From: Hymenobacter sp. HSC-4F20
Lineage (GTDB): Bacteria; Bacteroidota; Bacteroidia; Cytophagales; Hymenobacteraceae
Reading direction: 5' to 3'
Length of the DNA: 64,000 nucleotides
NCBI RefSeq assembly: GCF_019599275.1
Contig: NZ_JAHZTD010000001.1
Location: 1,984,001-2,048,000 of the forward strand
Under the pieces are notes generated by a model. That model made no database searches and had not been told where the DNA came from. It saw only the letters and a program-made list of their open reading frames with translations. Of this stretch, positions 53,710-61,398 are shown in pieces (the stretch's first letter is position 1; each line of letters begins with the position of its first letter). The position numbers were made by a program, and so were the translations under genes.

Positions 53710-56562
53710 ATGCTCCTACCCTTACTCCGTCGTTCGGCCGCCCGGTTTATGCTTGTGTGCTGGGGGGCTCTACTCTGCACGCTGGTGCCCGGCCAGCTAC
53801 GCGCCCAACTGCAGGTTTCGCCGGAGTCGGCGGCAAAAACCGTTATGACCGGCCGGATGGTGTTTAAGTTGCGGGCTGCCCCTGCCAGTCCTAGCCCTAG
53901 CCTGATAGGTAGCCCCGCCCTGGAGGCGGCTCTCTCCCGGATAGGGGCGCGCAACGTGCGGGCTAAGTTTCCGCACAGCCGCCCGCCCGGTCCCGACCAG
54001 CCTGGAGCCGTTAACCTGGGCCTGGTATTTCAGGCGGAGCTCCCCCCCGACTATCCGGTGGAGGAAGCCTGCCGGGCCCTACGCAAAACCGGTGCCGTGG
54101 AGTATGCCGAGCCGCTCTATAGCTACCCCGTGCTGCACCAGCCCACTGACCCCTTCGCCGACTCGACCCGCACCGACGGACAGTACTACCTCAAAAACAT
54201 CCGGGCCTACCGGGCCTGGGACATTACCAAGGGCGACACCAGCGTAGTGATTGGTATTGTGGACGGGGGGACGCGGCTGACCCACGAAGATCTGGCCTCC
54301 CAGATTCAGGTTAACCGCCAGGACCCCCTTGATGGTATCGACAACGACCAGGATGGCTACGTAGACAACTACCACGGCTGGGACTTCGCCGACCACGACA
54401 ACGACCCCACCCGGGAGCCAGGCAGCGTACACGGCATCTTGGTGGCCGGCTGCGCCGCCGCCGCCCCCAACAACGGCAAGGGCATTGCCGGCGTGGGGTA
54501 CCACTGCCGCTTCCTACCCCTGAAGATTTACCCCAGCACTGCCACTGGCTCCTTCGGCGGATACGAGGCCATTGTGTACGCCGCCGACCACGGCTGCCAG
54601 GTTATCAACCTGTCGTGGGGCGGCGTGGGCGGCCGCTCCCAGTTTGAGCAGGATGTCATTACCTACGCCGCCGTCAACCACGATGCCGTAGTGGTGGCTG
54701 CCGCCGGCAACACCCCGGCCGAGCTGGATTTCTACCCCGCCAGCTACGACCACGTGGTGTCAGTGGCCACCCTGCAGCCCTCCGACGAGCGAAGCCCGAA
54801 CGCTACCTTTAGTCGCCGCGTCGATCTTTCGGCCCCGGGCATCAACATTCTCACCACCCTGGGCAACACCGACTCAGACTACTATCCGGTGGGGGGCTCG
54901 TCCTTTGCTGCTCCGCTGGTAGCAGGAGCGGCAGCCCTGCTACGGACCCATTTCCCGCAGTACACGGCAGCCCAGATAGCCGCCCAGCTTCGTCGCACCA
55001 CTGATAACATCAACCGCTTGCCGGGCAACGTAGCCTACGCGGGGCGTATAGGAACGGGCCGGCTCAACGTGCTGCGGGCCCTCACCGAAACTACCCAGCA
55101 CGCGGCCCGGGTAGTAGCCCGCGAAACCTCCCCTACCCGTCCGGCCTACGCCCCTGGCGACACGGTGCGCCTGGCAGCGACGGTGCAGAACCTGCTCAGC
55201 CCGGTCACTAACCTCACGGTCACGCTTACCTCGCTCTCACCCTACCTGACCGTGCGCCAGGGCACTTTTTCGGTGGGGGCTCTGACCACGCTGGAGCAGC
55301 GCGGTAACGCCGCGGCTCCCTTCCGGCTGGCCGTGGCAGCCTCTGTTCCCCTGAACACGCGGGCCGTGCTGCGCTACCATCTGACTGATGCAGCTACAGG
55401 CTACGAGGAAGACCAGTATGAAACCCTGCTGCTGCACCCCGATTACGTGGTGCTGGATGCCGGCGACCTGCGCCTGACCCTGACGAGCCGGGGCAACATC
55501 GGCTACGACGGGCTGGGGTCCGACGTGGGCGAAGGAGTAAGCTACCGGGGCGGGGCACCACTGCTGGCTGAGGGGGGGCTGCTCGTGGCCACATCCGCGG
55601 CTCGTGTATCCGACAACGTGCGCAATGACCGGCGCGGCGCCAACCAGGACTTCTATGCGCTAGCCCGCGCCCACCGGCTTCTGCAGCCCCTGCGTGCCGA
55701 CCAGGAGGCCTACGCTGCGCTGCAGGATTCGCTGCCCACCCTTACCAAGGGCCGCTCAGTGGGCGTGCGCGTGCGCCAGCGCGCCTACGCCTGGACTGCT
55801 GCGCCCCACCGCGACTACGTCGTGCTGGAATATCACCTCACCAACCTCACTCCCGATACCCTCGCTTCTCTGCGCGTGGGCCTGTACATGGACTGGGACC
55901 TGCCGGGCGAGCCTGGCCGCAACGTGGCCGCCTGGGACGCCACCCGCCGCCTGGGCTACCTCTACGACCCGGTAGATGCCACTAGCTACGCCGGGGTGCA
56001 ACACGTGGCCGGTGGCCAGGCTACGGTATACTCCATTGATAACCAGGCCCCCGCCGGCCAACCCGTGCGGCTGGCCGATGGCTTTAGCTCGGCCGAGAAG
56101 TTCCTGACTCTGAGCAGCGGCACCAGCCAGCCCACGGCCGGCCTGCCCCACGGTACCGATGCTTCGCAGGTAGTGGGCGCCACCCTACCCGCCCTGGCTC
56201 CCGCCGACTCGGCCGTGGTGGTCTTTGCCGTGCTGGCCGCCCCTTCCCTCCCTCAGCTGCAAGCCGCCGCTGTTGCGGCCGCCATGCGCTACCAGCAGGT
56301 GCTGCCCGTGCGTGCCCCGGCATCGAAGCCCCAGGTGGCACTGTACCCTAATCCTACTACGGGGCAGGTGCAGCTAACCTTCCCGGCCGGCAACACCACC
56401 GTCAGCCTGCTCTCTACTCTGGGCCAGGTCCTGCTCACGCGCACGGTGCCAGATGGCCGCAGCACGCAGCTGGATCTTCACTCGTTGCCGGCGGGCGTAT
56501 ACCTCGTGCGCGTGAGCAGCGCTGCTGGCACTACCACGCACCGCGTAGTGCGGCAGCCGTAA
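53710..56562 (+). CDS. Subtilisin-like serine protease with T9SS domain
   Basis: A 950-residue exported peptidase of the S8 type from the ATG at 53710; an in-frame GTG at 53677 would add 11 residues. The signal peptide is near 12-34 (FMLVCWGALLCTLVPGQLRAQ). The triad and oxyanion residues are intact: Asp185 in GIVDGGTRLTHEDL, His241 in GSVHGILVAG, Asn334 in AAAGNTPAE and Ser398 in GGSSFAAPLVAGAAALL. The serine motif GSSFAAP departs from the usual GTSMAAP. Residues 480-600 contain a beta-sandwich region; a further domain spans 620-840. The C-terminus is a T9SS sorting domain (VALYPNPTTGQVQLTF to THRVVRQP). It is probably a secreted nutrient-acquiring or surface protease. Confidence 0.93.
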   Translation: MLLPLLRRSAARFMLVCWGALLCTLVPGQLRAQLQVSPESAAKTVMTGRMVFKLRAAPASPSPSLIGSPALEAALSRIGARNVRAKFPHSRPPGPDQPGAVNLGLVFQAELPPDYPVEEACRALRKTGAVEYAEPLYSYPVLHQPTDPFADSTRTDGQYYLKNIRAYRAWDITKGDTSVVIGIVDGGTRLTHEDLASQIQVNRQDPLDGIDNDQDGYVDNYHGWDFADHDNDPTREPGSVHGILVAGCAAAAPNNGKGIAGVGYHCRFLPLKIYPSTATGSFGGYEAIVYAADHGCQVINLSWGGVGGRSQFEQDVITYAAVNHDAVVVAAAGNTPAELDFYPASYDHVVSVATLQPSDERSPNATFSRRVDLSAPGINILTTLGNTDSDYYPVGGSSFAAPLVAGAAALLRTHFPQYTAAQIAAQLRRTTDNINRLPGNVAYAGRIGTGRLNVLRALTETTQHAARVVARETSPTRPAYAPGDTVRLAATVQNLLSPVTNLTVTLTSLSPYLTVRQGTFSVGALTTLEQRGNAAAPFRLAVAASVPLNTRAVLRYHLTDAATGYEEDQYETLLLHPDYVVLDAGDLRLTLTSRGNIGYDGLGSDVGEGVSYRGGAPLLAEGGLLVATSAARVSDNVRNDRRGANQDFYALARAHRLLQPLRADQEAYAALQDSLPTLTKGRSVGVRVRQRAYAWTAAPHRDYVVLEYHLTNLTPDTLASLRVGLYMDWDLPGEPGRNVAAWDATRRLGYLYDPVDATSYAGVQHVAGGQATVYSIDNQAPAGQPVRLADGFSSAEKFLTLSSGTSQPTAGLPHGTDASQVVGATLPALAPADSAVVVFAVLAAPSLPQLQAAAVAAAMRYQQVLPVRAPASKPQVALYPNPTTGQVQLTFPAGNTTVSLLSTLGQVLLTRTVPDGRSTQLDLHSLPAGVYLVRVSSAAGTTTHRVVRQP

Positions 56563-56575
56563 GCAGGTAGTTGCA

Positions 56576-57883
56576 TCACTTCACTTGCCAGAGTTCTTCC
56601 CAGCTGGTAGTATAAGCAGGGGAACGGAATCCGTTGCGCCCAGCCCAGGCGGCGGCTCGCGTTCCGGTGGCAGCGTAGCGCACAGCATCGCGCCCAAAAC
56701 GGTGGTTTAAGCTGTCGAGGGTGCGCATAAGCTGCTGTTGCTCCTGCAGCCGGGCTGGTTCAATGGGGGTAAACAAGTCGAGTTGGGGCTGCCCGGGTGG
56801 CTCCAGGCCGCTAAGCAGCACCCCAGCTCGCACGTAGGCCGCACCCGGTTGGTACAACTGGGCTAGCCCACGCCGGGCTGCGGCCAGCAACGTACTGGTA
56901 TCTTGGGTGGCCTGGGGCAAGTAGATGACGGCCGTGCGCGTAGCTCCCTCAGTAGTTGCGGCAAACCTATCGGTGCCCAGCAGCACAGTTACTAAGTGGG
57001 CGGCCAGCTCGTGGCGGCGCAGTTTCTCGGCGGCGCGGGCGGCAAAGGTGGCCACGGCTTCACAGAGCACTGGCTGCCCACGCTGGGGTTGCCCAAACGA
57101 GCGGGTGTAGGTTACACTATGACGGCGGCCTTCTGCCTCGTCGTCGGCTTCGGGGCGCGGATGCCAGCTCAGGCACGGTTCGCCGCGTAGCTCCCGCCAC
57201 AGCCGCACTCCCACTACTCCACCCAGATTCCGGCGCACCCAGCCTTCCGTGGCAGCCGCCAGCTCGGCGGCGGTGCCAATGTCGGCGGCCAGCAGCTTGG
57301 GAGCCTGGCGCCGACCAATGCCCCACACGTCGCGTACGGCAGTAGCGGCCAATGCCATGGCCTGGCTTTCCGGTGAATCTAAAATCAGCACACCTCCGGA
57401 TACGTGGCGGGCCCGACGGTTAGCTAGTTTGGCCAGGGTTTTCGTGGGCGCTACCCCCACGCACACCGGAATGCCCACCTGTTGCAAAACTGCCGCCCGA
57501 ATGGCAAGGGCTAGGGCCTGGTAATCTGGGCGATGCTGCACAGGCGCGGCCAAGCGCACAAAAGACTCATCAATGGAGTAAGGCTCCACTTCGGGCGAAA
57601 ATTGCCCCAGCACCAGGTTTACGCGCCGACTTAGGTCGCCGTAGAGGGGGTAGTTCGAGCTGAACACGCGCACCCGGTGCTGTTCCAGGAAGGGGCGGGC
57701 TTTAAAGTACGGCTCGCCCATGCGCAGCCCCAAGGCTTTGGCTTCATCGGAGCGCGAAATCAAACAGCCATCGTTGTTGCTGAGCACCACTACGGGCACA
57801 CCCACCAGCTCAGGCCGAAAGACCCGCTCGCAGGACACGTAAAAGTTGTTACAATCGACTAGCGCGTACACGTTGGGGGCCAT
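56576..57883 (-). CDS. umuC: DNA polymerase V subunit UmuC (Y-family)
   Basis: A 435-residue translesion polymerase. Diagnostic motifs are ALVDCNNFYVSCERVFRPEL (catalytic Asp and the YVSCE pattern), SNNDGCLISRSDEAKALG, PYSIDESFVRLA with the second acidic pair, and VCVGVAPTKTLAKLAN. The helix-hairpin-helix region and little-finger domain follow (VRRNLGGVVGVRLWRELRGEP to RHSVTYTRSFGQP). The length is close to the usual 420. It is encoded 33 bp after umuD on the same strand, so the two form one operon. The 3' end lies 13 bp from the convergent protease stop. Confidence 0.95.
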   Translation of the reverse strand: MAPNVYALVDCNNFYVSCERVFRPELVGVPVVVLSNNDGCLISRSDEAKALGLRMGEPYFKARPFLEQHRVRVFSSNYPLYGDLSRRVNLVLGQFSPEVEPYSIDESFVRLAAPVQHRPDYQALALAIRAAVLQQVGIPVCVGVAPTKTLAKLANRRARHVSGGVLILDSPESQAMALAATAVRDVWGIGRRQAPKLLAADIGTAAELAAATEGWVRRNLGGVVGVRLWRELRGEPCLSWHPRPEADDEAEGRRHSVTYTRSFGQPQRGQPVLCEAVATFAARAAEKLRRHELAAHLVTVLLGTDRFAATTEGATRTAVIYLPQATQDTSTLLAAARRGLAQLYQPGAAYVRAGVLLSGLEPPGQPQLDLFTPIEPARLQEQQQLMRTLDSLNHRFGRDAVRYAATGTRAAAWAGRNGFRSPAYTTSWEELWQVK

Positions 57884-57916
57884 AAGGAGGGTAGTACATA
57901 ACCCGGACGATAGGGG

Positions 57917-58402
57917 CTACCTCGCCCGGAGCCGCCACTCGTTCAATGATTGCGCCGCGGGTCGGCCTTCCAGGGCATGTACCACATGCGTCACCACACC
58001 CCACACCTCCAGCTGCGCGCCGGACAGCAGCTCCAACGTCGGGTACAAATCGTTGGCAGCCTCCAGGCTTACCCGCATGCCCCGAATGCGGAGGCGCTTC
58101 AGGGTGTGCTCCCCATCGAGCACCGCTACCACAATGTGCCCGTCGCGGGGCACGAGGGCGCGGTCCACCGCTATCAGGTCGCCGGGATGAATTTCGGCTC
58201 CGGTCATGGAGTCGCCGGTTACCCGGGCCAGGAAGGTAGAGGCCGGATTACGAAACAGGTGGCTTTTCAGATCGAACGCCGGGTCCTGCTGGTGGTCGTC
58301 GGCGGGGGAGGGAAATCCGGCCGGCACCGGGCACCCGTAGAGAGGCAGCTCAGCCGGCAACAGCTGGGCGGCCGGAATGGCGTAAGCAAACAGAGTACTC
58401 AT
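57917..58402 (-). CDS. umuD: UmuD-type self-cleaving protein
   Basis: A 161-residue LexA-like (S24) protein that autocleaves to UmuD' and then activates UmuC. The cleavage site is visible as Ala28-Gly29 in CPVPAGFPSP. The catalytic dyad is Ser65 in VTGDSMTGAEI and Lys102 in GEHTLKRLRI. The length is slightly above the usual 139 because of a C-terminal tail. The start and length agree with orthologues. It is upstream of umuC in the operon; no classical SOS box was recognised, but a palindromic AT-rich stretch lies in the upstream region. Confidence 0.95.
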   Translation of the reverse strand: MSTLFAYAIPAAQLLPAELPLYGCPVPAGFPSPADDHQQDPAFDLKSHLFRNPASTFLARVTGDSMTGAEIHPGDLIAVDRALVPRDGHIVVAVLDGEHTLKRLRIRGMRVSLEAANDLYPTLELLSGAQLEVWGVVTHVVHALEGRPAAQSLNEWRLRAR

Positions 58403-58621
58403 AGGCGAAATAGCCGGGTCAGTATCCGGGTCCGCTATTTACTAATTAAATTAGCAAATAAGCAAATTCCACCGGTCACCTCAACCGTAGGCAAGGGCTA
58501 GGGTCAACCTTACTCTTGTCACAGTTTTTAGGTTGTGTTAGCCAATTTATACCCTGTTTTATCCTATAGGCACGGCATAAAAAACAGCCCAATATTTTTA
58601 GTTTATCAGCAGCAATATTCT
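58403..58621. promoter_or_regulatory. Divergent control region of umuDC and the small gene at 58633
   Basis: A 220-bp AT-rich region. It contains a near-palindrome CTAATTAAATTAG (58442-58454) and a tandem GCAAAT direct repeat next to it, the best operator candidates for damage-dependent control. No match to the E. coli LexA box was seen, and Bacteroidota LexA sites differ, so this is a guess. Confidence 0.35.
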
Positions 58622-58629
58622 TATCTTTG
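58622..58629 (+). promoter_or_regulatory. -7 box of the small gene at 58633
   Basis: TATCTTTG fits TAnnTTTG fully. The expected transcript start (about 58634-58636) falls on or just after the ATG at 58633, which suggests a leaderless mRNA or a later start. No clear -33 TTTG is present. Confidence 0.45.
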
Positions 58630-58632
58630 GAT

Positions 58633-58881
58633 ATGTCGAAAGTAAAGCTTCCTGTACCGCTTCCCGTGCAGCAATATGCTCGCTGCGTCGATGCCAGCCG
58701 CCGCCCTGCCGACCATATCGGGGATTGGCCTGTCGCTGGGCAGGTGTACCCTATTCAGATGCGCCGCAACGCTCATACCGGTGAGTTGCAAGTGCATGTG
58801 CTAGGGTTCTATGCCGAGCGTCCTTACGGTGCCTTCGCCCGCCACCGCTTCGAACCCGTGGCGCAGCTATGGCTTAACTAG
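58633..58881 (+). CDS. Small protein divergent from umuDC
   Basis: An 82-residue protein (MSKVKLPVPLPVQQYARCVDAS...). It has the pattern AGQVYPIQMRRNAHTGELQVHVLGF followed by ARHRFEPVAQLW, i.e. a short beta-rich SH3-like arrangement seen in many small phage and plasmid proteins. No enzyme motif or signal peptide. Because it faces umuDC across a shared regulatory region with a clear -7 box, it may be co-regulated by DNA damage; that is inference. Confidence 0.72.
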   Translation: MSKVKLPVPLPVQQYARCVDASRRPADHIGDWPVAGQVYPIQMRRNAHTGELQVHVLGFYAERPYGAFARHRFEPVAQLWLN

Positions 58882-59082
58882 CCCTCTTTCCTTCCTCCAC
58901 CTTTCTCTTACCCGGCTGCCTCGCCCATTGCGAAATCAGCCGGGCTTCTTTTTGCCCTTCTTTCCTGCCAAGAGCCTACGGCCGGCGTGGCGTTGAAACA
59001 GCCGTACACCCAGAGGCAGCGCCAGGCTACTACGCCGCGCTGCTCCTGGGGGTACTTATTCTGCCAGGGGTAGTACCCTGGT

Positions 59083-59769
59083 TTAATGGTACTGCCAGAA
59101 AATCCCGAATTCGAAGGGAGTCCAGAGGGCCGCTTTCTGCCCGGCTACTTTCAGCCCTTCGTTGGCCCAGGTGTTGCAGGTGTAAAACAGATTGTAGGTG
59201 CGTTTCGCCTCATAAAAGGCATCGTGCTGCCCGTAGCTGTAGCCCCGAATATACTGGGTGCGGCCTTGGGTATCGTAGTCGAAGCTATTCTTGATGAAGG
59301 CAATCAGGCGGGCGTACTCGGCTTGGGTGAGTTGCACGCGCACACAATCAGGTCCTTCCTGGGGCTTATGATGGAAGGTGGCGTGCATGGCCGTGGTGCT
59401 CAGCCAGAACATGGCCTTTACGGCCGTGCTGGGTTTAAGCTCGGCCCAGGTAGGCGTATTGAGGTAAAAGCCCTTGTCGCCCCATCCAAACCCAATGTAG
59501 CTGCGGGTGGTATCCATGGCGGGCGTATCGGAGTAGGACACCAGTTGGGTCCAGTCCATCTGGGGCGTACTCACGGGCACGACAATGTCGGTATGCACCC
59601 CGTTGGAGAGGATGTAGGCTTCAATTTCGCCGGTTTCAGGCGAATTGTTGCGCCCTACGGGAATGGCGGAGAGGCCCACTGCAGCGGCCAGATACAGGGC
59701 TACGGCCCCAACGATACCGCCGCCCACGTAGGCGGCTCCTTTGGCTATTTTCCGAAAAGCTTCGGGCAT
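59083..59769 (-). CDS. TIGR02117/DUF2459-family membrane-anchored protein
   Basis: A 228-residue protein with one N-terminal membrane helix (about 12-37) and a soluble part. Segments matching the family are YILSNGVHTDIVVPV, RSYIGFGWGDKGFYLNTPTWAELKPSTAVKAMFWL, MHATFHHKPQEGPDC and YNLFYTCNTWANEGLKVAG. The conserved Cys-Asn (TCNTW) and His (VHTD) have suggested a papain-like fold in this family, but no activity is known. It is a single gene with no nearby partner. Confidence 0.9.
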   Translation of the reverse strand: MPEAFRKIAKGAAYVGGGIVGAVALYLAAAVGLSAIPVGRNNSPETGEIEAYILSNGVHTDIVVPVSTPQMDWTQLVSYSDTPAMDTTRSYIGFGWGDKGFYLNTPTWAELKPSTAVKAMFWLSTTAMHATFHHKPQEGPDCVRVQLTQAEYARLIAFIKNSFDYDTQGRTQYIRGYSYGQHDAFYEAKRTYNLFYTCNTWANEGLKVAGQKAALWTPFEFGIFWQYH

Positions 59770-59918
59770 TGGTTCGGGTTAGGGGTACAACGGACGTCAG
59801 GGCCTCATACGCAGACCGGCGAAAAAAGCCGTCCGGGCCTTAAAAACTACTCCAAGCTACCGCGTTTCGCTTTTCTACGGCCATTACCGCGCAGTATCTT
59901 CGCGCTTTTCCTACCCCC

Positions 59919-60329
59919 ATGAGCCAGCCCAACGACCAGGTATACAGCATTCCGGCCCCGTACCGCCGCATGGAAAACATGCACATTCTGTTCTGGCTGC
60001 TCAAGGACATTGGCTGGTGCATGGTATGGAAGCCCCTGGGCATTCTGATGATTTTCCCGACCCTGCTCATTGCCGTGCTTATCACCTGGCGCACCCTCGA
60101 CATCAAGGCCGAGCTGGCGCACAACCTGGCCATTGTGTTCTGGATTTCGGCCAACTCCTACTGGATGATCAGCGAGTTCGTGGGGTTCGACACCGTGCCT
60201 ATTTGGGGCAGCTTTACCGGCAAGCACCTAGCCCTGCTGCCCTTCCTCACGGGTTTGCTGATTCTGCTCTACTATTACTTGGTGCAGAAGCCGCGGGAGG
60301 CGCGGGCCGAGGCGGTAGCTACCTCATAA
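59919..60329 (+). CDS. Hypothetical membrane protein, three to four helices
   Basis: A 136-residue protein. It has helices at about 21-37 (MHILFWLLKDIGWCMVW), 40-58 (LGILMIFPTLLIAVLITW), 68-85 and 100-122, and a polar C-terminus. NMHILFWLLKDIGW and ISANSYWMISEF recur in uncharacterised Bacteroidota proteins, as far as I recall. A TATCTTCG box lies 20 bp upstream. Its stop overlaps the end of the convergent NadR-like gene by six bases, which may mean only tight packing. Confidence 0.7.
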   Translation: MSQPNDQVYSIPAPYRRMENMHILFWLLKDIGWCMVWKPLGILMIFPTLLIAVLITWRTLDIKAELAHNLAIVFWISANSYWMISEFVGFDTVPIWGSFTGKHLALLPFLTGLLILLYYYLVQKPREARAEAVATS

Positions 60330-61316
60330 GGTGCCGGCCGCGCGCAGCAACTCTTCTACCAGCGCCACCGCCCGCTGAAACCGCTCGGGCCAGTCGCCGC
60401 TGATTTCTTTGTACTCGATGCCAAAATCGGCCAGTGTGCGGCGATGCGCCTGGTCCAGGCGGAGGCGCTCGGCGGCGGGCAGGCGGGTGCCGTCCTGCAC
60501 GAACGGCACATCGGGCAGCAGGTAAAGGTAGAGGTCGGCGCGGTTGAGGGCGTAGGTTTCGGAGGGTAGTTCGAGGTAGGAACCCTCGGTTAGTCGGGCG
60601 TAGGACTGGGTAATGTGAATGTCGGTATCCAGCAGCAGCAAGGGTCCGGCTGTGGCGCGGGCGGCGGCAATACGGCGGGCGTGTTCCGCGGCCACGAGTA
60701 GCAAATCGGTGGGGCTGAAATTGGTAGAATCAGCAATCAAGTCGCGGGCAGCCTCAGCCACGAAATCAGCCGCGAAGTGCGCAGCTAGTTGCTCGGTCAG
60801 GGTGGTTTTTCCCGTTGATTCAGTGCCCAAAATAGCCACCGTGCGCCGGTAGTAGGGTTGCACCGCCGCCGGCAGGTAGGGCCAGTAGGCCCGCACATCC
60901 TGCCGAATGGCCGTGGCCGATATCGGTACCTGCGCCCGGGCCTTATCAAAGTCAAGATGCCGGATACCTAAGCGGGCGGCTACCAGCGCCCCGTACGGCT
61001 CGGAGGTGACTACCAGGGAAACACCGGGCACTACCTGCCGGAAATAGTCGGCCCAGACGTGCGCTACGGCTTCAGAAGAAACCGACGTGTTGGGCAATTC
61101 CTCCTCGCGGTAGTTCAGCACCTGCACGCTTACCTCGGGGCAATGGGCGTAGGTATCCTGTATCCACTGGGCCCGCAGCGCGCCGGGCAGGGTTTCGTGG
61201 TTGCTGGCGCACACTAGCACTGTCAGGTGGTCGCAGTGCCGGCGGGCAAAGTCAATGAGGGCGGCGTGCCCCTGGTGGAAGGGTAGAAATTTCCCGAATA
61301 CGAATGCGTGCGTCAT
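60324..61316 (-). CDS. nadR: NadR-like bifunctional NMN adenylyltransferase/ribosylnicotinamide kinase
   Basis: A 330-residue cytoplasmic enzyme for NAD synthesis from ribosylnicotinamide. The N-terminal nucleotidyltransferase has the KF-PFHQGH motif (His14, His17) and ISATAIR (132-138). The C-terminal kinase has Walker A GTESTGKTTL (164-173), DTDIHITQSYA and the lid region. It lacks the DNA-binding helix-turn-helix of the E. coli NadR, as usual outside enterobacteria. It is 80 bp downstream of the TonB-dependent receptor gene in the same orientation, which suggests coupling of uptake and salvage. No PnuC permease is adjacent. Confidence 0.92.
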   Translation of the reverse strand: MTHAFVFGKFLPFHQGHAALIDFARRHCDHLTVLVCASNHETLPGALRAQWIQDTYAHCPEVSVQVLNYREEELPNTSVSSEAVAHVWADYFRQVVPGVSLVVTSEPYGALVAARLGIRHLDFDKARAQVPISATAIRQDVRAYWPYLPAAVQPYYRRTVAILGTESTGKTTLTEQLAAHFAADFVAEAARDLIADSTNFSPTDLLLVAAEHARRIAAARATAGPLLLLDTDIHITQSYARLTEGSYLELPSETYALNRADLYLYLLPDVPFVQDGTRLPAAERLRLDQAHRRTLADFGIEYKEISGDWPERFQRAVALVEELLRAAGTL

Positions 61317-61398
61317 AGGTGCCGGAGCAGGAAGCTACGTGCCCCCTACCCTCCCGAAGTAAGTAAAGTGCCTGACCTTTTAAGGTGTTGCCAGAGGC

